This document shows, one piece after another, positions 16,219 to 26,882 of a DNA stretch of 45,499 nt; within the stretch, counting starts at the first letter, position 1, and every line of letters begins with the position of its first letter. This DNA comes from a virus. Both the position numbers and the translations under genes were made by a program. The notes under the pieces are model-generated. The model worked only from the letters and a program-made list of their open reading frames with translations. It was not told the origin of the DNA and searched no databases. The stretch is taken from positions 1 through 45,499 of the IMG/VR virus record IMGVR_UViG_3300023174_000272, one strand, 5' to 3'.

Positions 16219-16686
16219 ATGGCAGCGATCGTTGTTAATGCTTTTAGCTTACCTGTTTCAGGGGCGATATATACGGATCTACTTTTGGATCTAAAAGTTA
16301 ATTACACTCAAAACAAGCAACTAGGGAAAAGACGCGAGATCAAGGATTTACAGCGATCTGAGGATATTGGAGCTATTCAAAATAGCTTGTTCAATCTTTT
16401 TACAACTATGCCAGGTCAGAAGATACTTAACCCTATTTTTGGATTGAACCTTGCACAATATCTATTTGTCCCGATATCTGTGACTCAAGCTAGAATCATT
16501 GGTGAATCGATTTTTACAGGTATTAAGAAATTTGAACCTCGAGTACTTTTACGAAATATAAACGTTGAAACTGATTATGATAATAATCAATATAATATCT
16601 TCATGATAATTGATGTTCCTACGTTAAATATCCAAGGAGTAGGACTAAAAGGAGTATTAAGCGATTCAGGATATTATTTTAATTAA
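16219..16686 (+). CDS. gp25: Baseplate wedge protein gp25 (GPW/gp25 family)
   Basis: 155 residues with the gp25 hallmark SLFNLFTTMPGQKILNPIFG (about 59-78), followed by LNLAQYLFVPIS, a helix containing ESIFTGIKKFEPRV and strands with IDVPT. The Glu/Arg pair usual in L-x-T-x-x-G-E-R is replaced by GQK here. In contractile tails this protein starts sheath assembly at the baseplate and forms the core wedge bundle with gp6 and gp53. It is followed directly by gp6, the conserved order in T4-like tails. Confidence 0.93.
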   Translation: MAAIVVNAFSLPVSGAIYTDLLLDLKVNYTQNKQLGKRREIKDLQRSEDIGAIQNSLFNLFTTMPGQKILNPIFGLNLAQYLFVPISVTQARIIGESIFTGIKKFEPRVLLRNINVETDYDNNQYNIFMIIDVPTLNIQGVGLKGVLSDSGYYFN

Positions 16687-16688
16687 TT

Positions 16689-18563
16689 ATGAGCGACATT
16701 ACATCAAACCCATTTAATCTACCCTTCAACGCCTATGCTGCGTTTGATGCAACAAACTTAAAAACTCTAATGATACAGCGCCTCAACCAAGGCAATGTAT
16801 TTACAGATCAAATTTATGAGGGCAGTAATTTTAATAGCTTACTCGACGTAATTGCGTATAGCTATAATGTTTTGCTTTTTTATCTCAACAAGACAGCAAG
16901 TGAGAGTGTGTTTAGTCAAGCCCAGCTGTACGAGAACATGAACCGTATTGTTAAAGCACTTAATTATAACCCAATTGGATTTCAATCAAGTGTAGTTGCC
17001 TTTGAGGCTACAGCGCCAGCAACTCTACCTGCAGGGGTATATACAATTCCAAGATATTCTTATTTTACTGTGAATGGTATACCGTATTCTTTTGTACAAG
17101 ATGCAACGTTCATTAAAACAACAGACGCAAGGGAAGTACTTACCCAATTTAATAACTCGACTCTGTTGTATCAAGGAATTTTTATACCCTATCCTCTGTA
17201 TGTTGCCAATGGCTCGCCGTTTGAGGAATTTTCACTAGCAGCAGTTTCTGAGCAAGGATCAAACGAATTGATAGATCATACAAATATCTATGTGTATGTA
17301 ACGAACGATGCAGGTCAATATGAACAGTGGAATAGGGTTAATAGTCTATATCTAGAAGATCCAAATAGTAAAAGTTTTGAATGCAGATTCAATGAAAACC
17401 AGAGATATACTATTAAGTTTGGAAATAATGTTAATGGCAAGCAGCTGAAACCAACTAGTGTTGTGTCTGTTTTTTATCTCAAGAGCGATGGAACAGCAGG
17501 GGAAATTGGCCCTAATGTTCTTGACAATAATAAGTTATTCTTGTTTAATGAGCCACAATTCAACACAATTTTTAATGACATTAAGTCAAATCTAACTTAT
17601 GTAAATTCAGACCAAGCTGCAAATTTAACCTTCATAAATCCTGCAGCAAGTACAGCATTTACAAATGTAGAAGATGCATTGAGTATCAGAAGTAATGCTG
17701 CCAACACATTCAAAACGCAGTACAGACTCATTACCACGAGCGACTTCGAAACTTTTATTAAAAATAATTTCAGCAATGTACTCAATGATGTCAAGGTAGT
17801 GAACAACTGGGAATATCTAGCCGAACACGTTAGATACCTTTATAATATTGGCCTTGAGGTGCCTAATAACGATAGTCGGGTATTATTCAACCAAGTGACA
17901 TTTGCTGATAGTTGTGACTTCAACAACATATATGTCTACGCTGTGCCAAAATTACAAAATAGCAATATGAATAGTACCAAATTAAGAAATAATTTTCTTG
18001 GGACAGGGTTGAAGGATAAAATTGTTAATGAATTACTGGACGTAAAGATGACCACATCGGAGATTGTTATTATGGATCCAGTGTATGTTGCAGTCGGTCT
18101 GGGTGTTGCTAGCAATGAAGAAATAAGCAATAAGCTTCTAACATCAGATATTATATCAGAAACTAAGCTAGTTATTGGGAGATCCCCCAACAGTCGCTAT
18201 TCTGAAAACGAGGTGAAAAACCAAGCGGTTAATATTCTCAGGGATTACTTCAGTGTAGAGAATGCTAAGCTCGGGCAGTTTATTAATCTCGATTATCTAA
18301 CATCTAAGATCTTCAATATACCTGGTGTCACATCGGTAAGCTGTACCCGGGCGGTAAATGGGCAGCAAATTACAAGAAGTGGTCTTAGTTTATTAGTTTT
18401 TAACCCTGTCTATAGTGAGCCTGGGGAGGATATAAATGTAATCAATCAGAGTATTACTCTACCATATTTCAAGATTCCTTATATCTATAATCCAGATGCG
18501 ATCTTTAACAATATTGAGATAGTTACACCTGATTCACAGGAAGCTAGCCTACGGGAGTACTAA
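16689..18563 (+). CDS. gp6: Baseplate wedge protein gp6-like (baseplate J family)
   Basis: 624 residues; T4 gp6 has 660. The N-terminus has the conserved LIQRLNQ-type helix, then GSNFNSLLDVIAYSYNVLLFYLNKTASESVFSQAQL, which is the gp6 trunk helix pattern (about 42-80), and NPIGFQSS. The middle contains the J-like domain with Pro-rich PAGVYTIPRYSYF. The C-terminal half includes VNNWEYLAEHVRYLYNIG and VYVAVGLGVASNEEI. gp6 dimers form the inner baseplate ring that transmits the signal for sheath contraction. It sits two bases after gp25. Confidence 0.9.
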   Translation: MSDITSNPFNLPFNAYAAFDATNLKTLMIQRLNQGNVFTDQIYEGSNFNSLLDVIAYSYNVLLFYLNKTASESVFSQAQLYENMNRIVKALNYNPIGFQSSVVAFEATAPATLPAGVYTIPRYSYFTVNGIPYSFVQDATFIKTTDAREVLTQFNNSTLLYQGIFIPYPLYVANGSPFEEFSLAAVSEQGSNELIDHTNIYVYVTNDAGQYEQWNRVNSLYLEDPNSKSFECRFNENQRYTIKFGNNVNGKQLKPTSVVSVFYLKSDGTAGEIGPNVLDNNKLFLFNEPQFNTIFNDIKSNLTYVNSDQAANLTFINPAASTAFTNVEDALSIRSNAANTFKTQYRLITTSDFETFIKNNFSNVLNDVKVVNNWEYLAEHVRYLYNIGLEVPNNDSRVLFNQVTFADSCDFNNIYVYAVPKLQNSNMNSTKLRNNFLGTGLKDKIVNELLDVKMTTSEIVIMDPVYVAVGLGVASNEEISNKLLTSDIISETKLVIGRSPNSRYSENEVKNQAVNILRDYFSVENAKLGQFINLDYLTSKIFNIPGVTSVSCTRAVNGQQITRSGLSLLVFNPVYSEPGEDINVINQSITLPYFKIPYIYNPDAIFNNIEIVTPDSQEASLREY

Positions 18564-18566
18564 TCT

Positions 18567-21500
18567 ATGCCGACGTTAACGGCAGTCCAGATTAAAGTCA
18601 CTGTATTTGATGTACCTGATGCTGCACCTACATATACGAGCTATACGCTTGAGAATACACCTTTTCTTATCACGCCAGATTGGATGGATGGTATAGAGCA
18701 ACTAAACTATAGTCAGTATCAAATAATATGGGATCTGGGCGATGGGACATATGTCACTGGAGCAAGTGCCAAGCATACATACAAATACCCTGGCATCTAT
18801 AATATAACAGCAACATTTTTTGATAGTCAGGGTGAAGCTTATATACTAGCGGCTCCGGCGAGCTTAACAGCTTTCAATGCAGTGCCCGATACGATTGTCT
18901 TTAGTAACCTTTTACCTACAGAAAATGATGGTATATATTTGTTACCAGCAGGAAAAAGAAGTAAATCCCTCGAAGTATTTCGTTTTAATAGTTGGCAGAA
19001 TGATCAATTTTTAGCGGAAGATAATTACACTATTAATTTTTACGCATCTGGTAGTAATAGTAGCTTTTTATCAGTATCATCCTACTACACAGACAAGTAC
19101 GCACATCTTAGAACATATTTTGGTTTTGTTGAAACCACTGTCAATGCTGATGGAATCATTGATACAAAATTAATTGACTCTACGTCGACCTCTTCGGTCA
19201 GTGTCTACGCGGTTCCAACAAAGCGTCCATTTTCATGGGATATCGATCTATCTTTCTATAGCACACCTGTCGATGGTTCAGCTTTCGCTGGTACTTCTGG
19301 GTCCACACTTGACGGTCATATTGTTAGTTATGTTGATCAAACGCCTAGCGATTCTTCTAGAAATGATTTAATTTTCTTATTTGCTCAGCCAAGAACTACC
19401 AGATTTTATGACTATGGGAATATTAATAATAACTACTATCCAAGTATAAATTTTCCAACCTATGGCTACATCAACGTGCCCTGGAAGGTGCAGTTTTTAA
19501 AATCTGTCTTTAATCCTGCAGCAAGCGTTGCTATCACGAGCAACGGAATTACAGCTGAAGGTGTGCAAGATACTATCGGTCCTCTCACAGGCGAATATTT
19601 ACACTCTTTTAACATTTATCCAACAAAATGGACAGATACAGATATTGCATTTTGTTGTACATTCAAGGATAGTGAGAATTATACAACAAAATGTTACCCA
19701 CCAATAACTGGTTTTAGATTCGATGGGCAGGATCCAACACAAATTAATACAATTAGTATTGGACTATACAAATATGTGCCGCTCGATCCGTTGAATTTTA
19801 CTAACACTTCTCCGACTAGTGTAATTCAAGTAACTGGTGCAACATTTACCCGTAACCCGTCGCCTCCTTTCTTTGAAAAGAGTGGTAGTTATTTTTGTGG
19901 TTTGTTAAAATGCAGCGAAGAAGCTCGTACTGCAGTTATTAGTGCAGCTGTTCTAATTCAGGATAGTCCACCCCTTAATCTGGGCATCACATATGGTTTT
20001 GCAGCTCAACCTGGCAGAGGTGATTTTAAAAGATTCAGAAAACGAGCTATTTTTAGTAACTGTGATGTTGAAACGTTAGCATTTGATATTGTGGGTGAAT
20101 CAACAACATATTCGGATGATCAAACTTCAAATGTAGGTATATCATATGCTCCTCTGCAGGATTATAATGTTGGTCAAAATAGAGTTTATATAACAGATTC
20201 TGACAGCGATAAGATTTTTGTCTACACGGTTTCAGGTGCTCCTATCGCAACAATTGATCTTGCTGCCGCAGCAACATATCGCGGTGCTGATGTTGCACCA
20301 GATTTAGCTAGCTACAAAGGCAGTCTGGATAGCGCTAGCCCCTCGAATGTCACCATTGATAGCACCGGAAACGCTTGGATAAGCCTTTATGATGCCATCT
20401 CTACAATAAAATTAGATGCTAATACATTAAATGTTGTGGCACACGCGGAGCCAAATTTACAGAATATTGCCTATACAGACTACCGGCTCTATGTCACACT
20501 TAGGGATCAATTGAGCGGGTTTGTTGGTGAAAACTCTCTTCTGCCCACATGTGTTGATGCAGGTGTTGATGACACTGTATTTGTGGGGTACAGTCATCCA
20601 GTGAGCGGCTTTATTTTTAAATATTCTTCCACAGGAGAGTACCTAAGTGCAGTGCCGCTGAACCCACTTTACTCTGTGCAAGAAATTATAGTGGATAGAG
20701 AGAATAACATATGGGCTGCAGTTAAAAATCTACAGTCAAACCGAAGTGCGAATCCATTTCAAAATACTGATTTAATATATAAGTGGGATAGCAATTTTAA
20801 TCTGCAACCCAACTTCCCGATAAGTTCCCTCGCCAACGTTGGAAATATAACTATTGATTTGAAGCAAAATCTTTGGGTGAACAATGGAGTATCAAAAGTC
20901 ACAAAGATATCCCCTGTGGGGCAACTAACCGATATTGTTATTGGCAGTCAAGTCAATAGTGCTAGGTATTATCAGCCCATAGGTGGCATTGCCTGCGATA
21001 ATGAGGGTTTTCTCTGGGTTCTACACAATTATAATGCACAAATATATTTCTATCCTATTACGGACCTACAACAACTTCCGCTATCGGCTATCTACAGCGG
21101 CGTGCTGCCTGATACACAATACACGGTGGCTGATGGTTCCCGAGCCTTTTACAGTGTGTTCGGAGATTGGACTGGCATAAGATGGATCAACAAATACGTT
21201 AGTCCTATTAACCCGTTTCCAAGAATTATCCGGGGAAATAGTAACCTTTTCGATATTCTCAAGAGATCTCCAATCGTCAATAAAATTAATGAGGATTTCG
21301 ATCAAGCAGCAGCTTACAAGAGCTACATATTGCAAGAATCTTTATTTGATAGTACTAAATTACTAGATGATTTTCTGGGTCAAATAGTTGGTAATGTTGA
21401 TAGCCCGCCAGAAACTCTTGGTAAAGAGATTTATGAGAAAATAGCTAATTTTGTTGGTAATATCTCAGACCCTGATACATGCAACATTGCTGCACTCAAA

Positions 21501-22091
21501 AGTTTATTTGAACAATATGGTCTAGATTTTTACGACTTTTGTTCGCAATATCCTTCGGGGCTAACCCGTGCTATGGATATCTTGAGTATTAATCAACGAA
21601 AACTGTTTGGTAGTCCAAATACATTCAGTGCAAATTTCGGGATGAGTGCTTTTGATTATGGTGCTGGAAAGAATTTAGGCGAACAAATTGATATTTTAAC
21701 TGGAACATTTAATGTAGGTACTCCGATTGTAATATACGAAAAATTTAGCGGAATATACAAAAAAGTTTATAACACTGTTGTACCTGTAACAAATGGTCTA
21801 TCTGCAGTCATTGGTCAGGAATATCCACTGAGCGGTGTCAATTACAATTGGGGATGGGGATTGGTCACTGGTAATAATGCGCAGTCAGGAATCGATATTG
21901 CACCATACTATAATTTTTATAAATACAAGGCATATATGCCTTTACAAATGGTTGACGGGATTATTGATTTCAAGAATAATCTCACCACAGTAACACCAGC
22001 TCAGAGTAGTTATGAAAATTGGACTCAGTATGGTGGTACAATGGAAGCCATAATCTCTCGAGCGCTATATAATGGATTGGAGATGTTGTGA
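18567..22091 (+). CDS. Large baseplate protein with PKD domain and NHL-like propeller
   Basis: 1174 residues. The N-terminal region has a PKD-type Ig fold (about 40-85: IIWDLGDGTYVTG, then HTYKYPGIYNITATF). About 100-510 is beta-rich and unassigned. About 530-860 carries NHL-like propeller blades, each with an asp/asn-rich turn: VYITDSDSDKIFVYTVSG, NVTIDSTGNAWISLY, IIVDRENNIWAAVKN, ITIDLKQNLWVNNGVSKV and IACDNEGFLWVLH. The last 250 residues are helical then beta (FLGQIVGNVDSPPETLGKEI; FCSQYPSGLTRAMDIL) and could be the baseplate anchor. It starts three bases after gp6 and overlaps the next gene by four bases, so it occupies the place of T4 gp7. Function is inferred: peripheral wedge with host-contact modules. 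Confidence 0.85.
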   Translation: MPTLTAVQIKVTVFDVPDAAPTYTSYTLENTPFLITPDWMDGIEQLNYSQYQIIWDLGDGTYVTGASAKHTYKYPGIYNITATFFDSQGEAYILAAPASLTAFNAVPDTIVFSNLLPTENDGIYLLPAGKRSKSLEVFRFNSWQNDQFLAEDNYTINFYASGSNSSFLSVSSYYTDKYAHLRTYFGFVETTVNADGIIDTKLIDSTSTSSVSVYAVPTKRPFSWDIDLSFYSTPVDGSAFAGTSGSTLDGHIVSYVDQTPSDSSRNDLIFLFAQPRTTRFYDYGNINNNYYPSINFPTYGYINVPWKVQFLKSVFNPAASVAITSNGITAEGVQDTIGPLTGEYLHSFNIYPTKWTDTDIAFCCTFKDSENYTTKCYPPITGFRFDGQDPTQINTISIGLYKYVPLDPLNFTNTSPTSVIQVTGATFTRNPSPPFFEKSGSYFCGLLKCSEEARTAVISAAVLIQDSPPLNLGITYGFAAQPGRGDFKRFRKRAIFSNCDVETLAFDIVGESTTYSDDQTSNVGISYAPLQDYNVGQNRVYITDSDSDKIFVYTVSGAPIATIDLAAAATYRGADVAPDLASYKGSLDSASPSNVTIDSTGNAWISLYDAISTIKLDANTLNVVAHAEPNLQNIAYTDYRLYVTLRDQLSGFVGENSLLPTCVDAGVDDTVFVGYSHPVSGFIFKYSSTGEYLSAVPLNPLYSVQEIIVDRENNIWAAVKNLQSNRSANPFQNTDLIYKWDSNFNLQPNFPISSLANVGNITIDLKQNLWVNNGVSKVTKISPVGQLTDIVIGSQVNSARYYQPIGGIACDNEGFLWVLHNYNAQIYFYPITDLQQLPLSAIYSGVLPDTQYTVADGSRAFYSVFGDWTGIRWINKYVSPINPFPRIIRGNSNLFDILKRSPIVNKINEDFDQAAAYKSYILQESLFDSTKLLDDFLGQIVGNVDSPPETLGKEIYEKIANFVGNISDPDTCNIAALKSLFEQYGLDFYDFCSQYPSGLTRAMDILSINQRKLFGSPNTFSANFGMSAFDYGAGKNLGEQIDILTGTFNVGTPIVIYEKFSGIYKKVYNTVVPVTNGLSAVIGQEYPLSGVNYNWGWGLVTGNNAQSGIDIAPYYNFYKYKAYMPLQMVDGIIDFKNNLTTVTPAQSSYENWTQYGGTMEAIISRALYNGLEML

Positions 22092-25000
22092 GTAATATAT
22101 ATACATTTCAAAATAGTATTATTGAAGGGTCCTTAACACCGCTAGATACCTACGCGCCAGTTAGCTTTCTAACTTGGTTTAATCAGAAAAATTATACAAC
22201 AGTAGATCTAGATGCACTCTTTCTTCAGTATAAACAGTATATTATTGAATGGGGTAGAACGAAAAAGGTAGATGCAGCCAAGGTAAATGAGACGATCAGA
22301 GACTCTTATATTCAGGTGTTACGAGAGTTAATAATTCATTACAGTACTGAAGAAGAGAAACGCTTCATTACGAATGCTGATCTCTCAGATCCTAGTGATC
22401 TCGATATCGTATTACCTTTTTTTATTAATAAGATTAAGCAGGTTTGCTTGTATTATGCTAATACAAGAGAAAATCTTAAAACAGCTCAGATACAACACAA
22501 TCTTCGTGGCAGTAACTACGGCATAGAGAACCTTGTTAAGCAGTTAGTTTTTGATGCTGCACAGACAAATCAAGTTTTGTTTGCACAGACCACTTTCAAT
22601 TTTCCTCCTATTTCGGCTATAGCAAGACAACTTAGCATTTATATTGAAGAATTATATGATCTAAAATCGGATTACTATAATCAAGGTACTCCCTCTCCAA
22701 CCAAGAGTACTGACATCGTCAATCTTGCCACACCAAATAAAACATATGAGAGATTGTATATTGATTTCAAGCAAGCAATTATAGATGCAATACGACAGTA
22801 TCCATTTTATATCACATCTCTTGGGGTTAATAATTTTACTGTTAATCCTTATCTCTCTGGTACTGAATTAAACTATTTAAAAAATCGTGACTTCATAACC
22901 TATCTGAGCGGTGGTACTGAAGATCTTAAATTAAATTTATATAAGCGGCTTGCTCCAAAATATCTTGGGAACGATTTCTATTATCTTAGCACTGGTAGCA
23001 CACGCACTGATTTTGTTTCTGGTCTCTTATTTTCTGTAAAGCCGTTGACTGGTGCACCTACCTTAAATCTTTTAAACAGACAGACACCATCGGTTGCATC
23101 AGTACCAAGCCTTGAAGATCTTTACACAGAATATGAAATAGGAAGATTTTTCTTACCACAGCATCAAGGATTATTAATACACAATACTCCGCAGAAAAAA
23201 TATTTTCTCGATGTTTCTCAACTTCAATCTAATACCGTGTATGCTTTTCCAGATCCTGATATTGTTGGTAACACCTCATATAACAATACTCAAGATAATT
23301 TTCTTGCTCCTATAACATACACAGTGGATGTTTCATGGAACAAAAGATCCAGAAGCAATCAATTTGCGTTTGGTGATGTGCTGTCAACGAGCTACAATCA
23401 ATTATACTACGGTTATGAGAGCCGGGAACAAGACTTACAGCTGGATGTTTCAGGTCTCTCTCGATCATATGATAATGTGCAGTTTTGGGAAGGCGCTCGT
23501 CAAGAACAATGGGCCAATCCTGATATATGGCCAGGTCTCAATAAACAAGAAACACTGCCTCTAGCGGATCGTCAAACATCTCTATTAGTTAACGACTATA
23601 CACCTGTATACTGGGGCAGTGATATCTACAATAACGAGTACGGTCTCTTAAAGAAGGTAAGTGCACTCAAGGCTGCTTCTGCCACATCAGATAGCGGCGG
23701 GGTAATGCCTAATAGAAATACCACACTTGCCACTGGTGATACTGTTACAGATCAATCCATTGCGGCAAAGAAAGTCTTGATACCGGGTAAGCTTTACTTT
23801 AGAAATAGTATTACAAATATTGTATCACCAGCTAGTGCAGCCCTTAGTGCTGTGTTTTTCAAATACCCTGCCGCTGTTAAGCAGGAAATTAATGAAAGCT
23901 TGTATTACTTCAACATGTATTATGATACTTTTGTATTGGAAACTAAGAATTATGTTGTTGTTGATGCTGTCATCTTTGACTACGATACACAGCAAATTAC
24001 TATTAATAGCAATCCTGGAACTTTCCTTGAAAAATCGTTACTTAACCCCAAGTTAGAAAAATTTGCTGGAGAATGGTATTCAGAATATGATAAGAGCTTG
24101 TATCTGTGTTTTCTCACTCTCGGCAACAGACTATCGAGCTCAAATTATAAGCTACTTTATCCAAAAATATACAGAACCCCACTCACTAACATAAGGTTGT
24201 CTATGGTCTATCCGGATCCAAGAAATGATATAACTGATATGTATTCTATCAGTGCAGGCTTTATAGAACCTCCACAAATAGATTTGTATGAAATTGATGG
24301 TGTGTCTTTCAGCCGTCTTGAAAAGAATAATTTATTTAATTTGACATATCTAGCTAAAAATACCAATAGTATACCATTTTTTGTTAATGAACAAATTCAA
24401 AAAAATGATCCGTACTACTTTTCGTATGAGCCAGAGATATTTAAACCATTTTATTTTATATACGATAACAATTATTCAAACCCTACGCTACCATTCATGG
24501 TGAAGTATAATGCATCTTCTACTGGTACCATGGGTGCCCATTTGCCTGAAGAAAAAATTCTACATGTTGGTCAAGAGAATATCTACAACACAACCTATCT
24601 TTACTGTGATGGTGTAAAACCTCTTCAAATTAACAATATCGGAAGATATATTATTCAATTTGATTGGGAATCATATAGTGAGACTTCAATTTTCTTAGGT
24701 TGCAATTACTATAAGGTACGTAATATTGGTAATGATTTGATATGGAATGCTGATACTAGAGATGCACAATTGCTCGATACATATAATATTGATTATTTTG
24801 GTTCTTATAATAAAGAAATTCGCTCTACAACACAAATATTTAGTACGTTTGCTTTTGGCACATCTGGGTTAGACACTACCTTGATTGTTAATTCAGGTTA
24901 TTTAACAGCGCCATTTTTAGCTGGTCAAAGAACATTTACCATGGATTTAAAGTGGTCCCCAAGTCTAACAGCAGCTCATACACCTGATTCATATATAGCT

Positions 25001-26872
25001 CGGGGTCTTCCTTGGGAACCACGAGTAATACCACCATACTCCAAGTTAGCGTTAGAATTTTCTTTATTATCTGGGCAAACTGTTTACTTTGTAGATAGTT
25101 TTACAAACGATACAACAGCAACCGTGACCTTATGTACCCCTGTAACTCAAAATTATCCTGCAGGTCAAACAGTTTATTTTTATAACTGGCTAGAACGAAT
25201 TGAAAATATTAATTATCAAATTCTTATTGGAACTCTTTCTGCCATGGTCAGAAGACCTGTGTATCCAGATCCAAGCGTTCTTGAGATTAACTTAACAACG
25301 AGCATATCAGGATTTACAGGATTATTATGTGATGCACCTGAGTCAATTTACAGACCAGTGATCATAACAAAAGCAGGAACCGGAAACGGTATAGTTTTCT
25401 CCGATCCATTCTGTGTGAATTGTGGTGATCTGTGCACAGAGAGCTTTGGATACGGTACAACTTTAACTCTTATTGCTAGCGCAGATTACTTCAGCGCATT
25501 CAATAGATGGGAAGGTGGCCCCTGTAATATGCTCAATACAGATTGTATCTTTACTGTAACTACTGCAGAAAGTATTACAGCCTATTTTGACGCTTTACCG
25601 TATTATTTTGTAACTGTAACGACACCTGCAGGCAGAGTGATCTCCCAAGATTTAGAATTTATTATAGATGGTCCTGGCACAGCAACAATTCCTTATCTTG
25701 TTGGGTCTGTTATTACACTTTCTGCTCTGAAACCTGTTTCTGGTTGGGCCATGTTTGGTTATGATGGATCGAGTACCTGTGTTGATCAGACACAGTTTTG
25801 TAGTTTTAGCGTACAATCTGAAACTAATATTGAAGTATTATACATACGTTATTACGACTACAACTTAACTGTAACAACAAAGCCAATAAACCCTGTGTAC
25901 GGTTATCTTGGTGATATTAGTGTCACAACTAACTATCCGTGGTACTATTATGTTTGCTCGAGTAGTTGTACATATTCATTTACCGGCACAAATACTCTGG
26001 AATGGGGCAATCAGATTATTACTCTCAGCGGCATGCCTAGGCCTGGTTACAAATTAAAATACTGGCGCGGTACACCTTGCGACGAAGCAGAATTTTATAC
26101 TAGCAAGTATGTTGATCGACCAACAAAGCTGGTCAATGCAGGCAATCAGTGTACGTTTGAATCCACAGAGAATAGAAGTATTACTGGTATTTTTGATATT
26201 GGATACTACAGTCTTAATATTACTATTTCAGGATATGGCATTGGTAGAGTCTTCACAAGCGATGAGGGTATAAATTATCGGAATGAAGATGGTAGCACAA
26301 CTAAGTCATATGCTGTTTTGAGCGGCACAACATTTACATTGCGTTCAAGCGCATTCTCAGGCAGTACCATGCTGGGGTTATCAAGCAGGTACTGCTCACC
26401 TGTATTCGGAGTATCCACGTGCAACATTACCATGGATAGAGACGTGGATGTTATTGTGGAGATGTTTGCAAACAACTTCTATACTTTAACTATGAATCTA
26501 TGCACATGTGGTGTAAGTGTTACCTCGTACCCAGCAAGTATTGGTGGATCAATTAACTGCCCTTCAATATGTTCCGCTACCTATCCAGCTGGTAGAATAA
26601 TAAATCTAAATCAATTTAATGAAACAAAATCGTGCAACATACGTGCATTTACAGGTGAGGGTGTATTTTATCAATATACACCTGGGGTTGGTGTTACTAT
26701 TGCTGGGGCAGGTGCAACATTTAATGGTGGCGATGTATTTGGATTAATAGATAGTACAATTGTATTGACACCTGAGGGTGCACCATACACAACAGGTGCT
26801 GGTATAATAATAACACCTGACGCCTTTGTGTCAATGACGCAAAATAGGAGTGTAACCGCAGTACTGGTTTAA
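22088..26872 (+). CDS. Giant baseplate/adhesin protein with Cys-rich InlB-like repeats
   Basis: 1594 residues, the largest protein here. It starts with GTG at 22088, overlapping the previous stop by four bases. Residues 1-180 are helical and charged (YIIEWGRTKK; IRDSYIQVLRELIIHYSTEEEKRFI; FFINKIKQVCLYYANTREN), a pattern I associate with baseplate-anchored proteins of T4-like phages. The middle is beta-rich. From about 1093 to the end there are five divergent units of roughly 80-115 residues, resembling the InlB B-repeat/Flg_new type: G-x-G-x-(V/I)-x-(F/S), a Cys pair, G-(T/S)-x-(V/I)-(T/I)-L, then W-x-G-x-x-C and a C-x-(F/I) pair before a closing V/ITAxF. The end holds a short module (GAPYTTGAGIIITP) shared with other fibre proteins. 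Probably surface exposed. Confidence 0.85.
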   Translation: MSNIYTFQNSIIEGSLTPLDTYAPVSFLTWFNQKNYTTVDLDALFLQYKQYIIEWGRTKKVDAAKVNETIRDSYIQVLRELIIHYSTEEEKRFITNADLSDPSDLDIVLPFFINKIKQVCLYYANTRENLKTAQIQHNLRGSNYGIENLVKQLVFDAAQTNQVLFAQTTFNFPPISAIARQLSIYIEELYDLKSDYYNQGTPSPTKSTDIVNLATPNKTYERLYIDFKQAIIDAIRQYPFYITSLGVNNFTVNPYLSGTELNYLKNRDFITYLSGGTEDLKLNLYKRLAPKYLGNDFYYLSTGSTRTDFVSGLLFSVKPLTGAPTLNLLNRQTPSVASVPSLEDLYTEYEIGRFFLPQHQGLLIHNTPQKKYFLDVSQLQSNTVYAFPDPDIVGNTSYNNTQDNFLAPITYTVDVSWNKRSRSNQFAFGDVLSTSYNQLYYGYESREQDLQLDVSGLSRSYDNVQFWEGARQEQWANPDIWPGLNKQETLPLADRQTSLLVNDYTPVYWGSDIYNNEYGLLKKVSALKAASATSDSGGVMPNRNTTLATGDTVTDQSIAAKKVLIPGKLYFRNSITNIVSPASAALSAVFFKYPAAVKQEINESLYYFNMYYDTFVLETKNYVVVDAVIFDYDTQQITINSNPGTFLEKSLLNPKLEKFAGEWYSEYDKSLYLCFLTLGNRLSSSNYKLLYPKIYRTPLTNIRLSMVYPDPRNDITDMYSISAGFIEPPQIDLYEIDGVSFSRLEKNNLFNLTYLAKNTNSIPFFVNEQIQKNDPYYFSYEPEIFKPFYFIYDNNYSNPTLPFMVKYNASSTGTMGAHLPEEKILHVGQENIYNTTYLYCDGVKPLQINNIGRYIIQFDWESYSETSIFLGCNYYKVRNIGNDLIWNADTRDAQLLDTYNIDYFGSYNKEIRSTTQIFSTFAFGTSGLDTTLIVNSGYLTAPFLAGQRTFTMDLKWSPSLTAAHTPDSYIARGLPWEPRVIPPYSKLALEFSLLSGQTVYFVDSFTNDTTATVTLCTPVTQNYPAGQTVYFYNWLERIENINYQILIGTLSAMVRRPVYPDPSVLEINLTTSISGFTGLLCDAPESIYRPVIITKAGTGNGIVFSDPFCVNCGDLCTESFGYGTTLTLIASADYFSAFNRWEGGPCNMLNTDCIFTVTTAESITAYFDALPYYFVTVTTPAGRVISQDLEFIIDGPGTATIPYLVGSVITLSALKPVSGWAMFGYDGSSTCVDQTQFCSFSVQSETNIEVLYIRYYDYNLTVTTKPINPVYGYLGDISVTTNYPWYYYVCSSSCTYSFTGTNTLEWGNQIITLSGMPRPGYKLKYWRGTPCDEAEFYTSKYVDRPTKLVNAGNQCTFESTENRSITGIFDIGYYSLNITISGYGIGRVFTSDEGINYRNEDGSTTKSYAVLSGTTFTLRSSAFSGSTMLGLSSRYCSPVFGVSTCNITMDRDVDVIVEMFANNFYTLTMNLCTCGVSVTSYPASIGGSINCPSICSATYPAGRIINLNQFNETKSCNIRAFTGEGVFYQYTPGVGVTIAGAGATFNGGDVFGLIDSTIVLTPEGAPYTTGAGIIITPDAFVSMTQNRSVTAVLV

Positions 26873-26875
26873 ATA
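26868..26875 (+). promoter_or_regulatory. Late promoter variant TTTAAATA
   Basis: TTTAAATA 7 bases before ATG at 26883; the TAA stop of the preceding gene (26870-26872) lies inside it. Confidence 0.4.
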
Positions 26876-26882
26876 ATTACAA

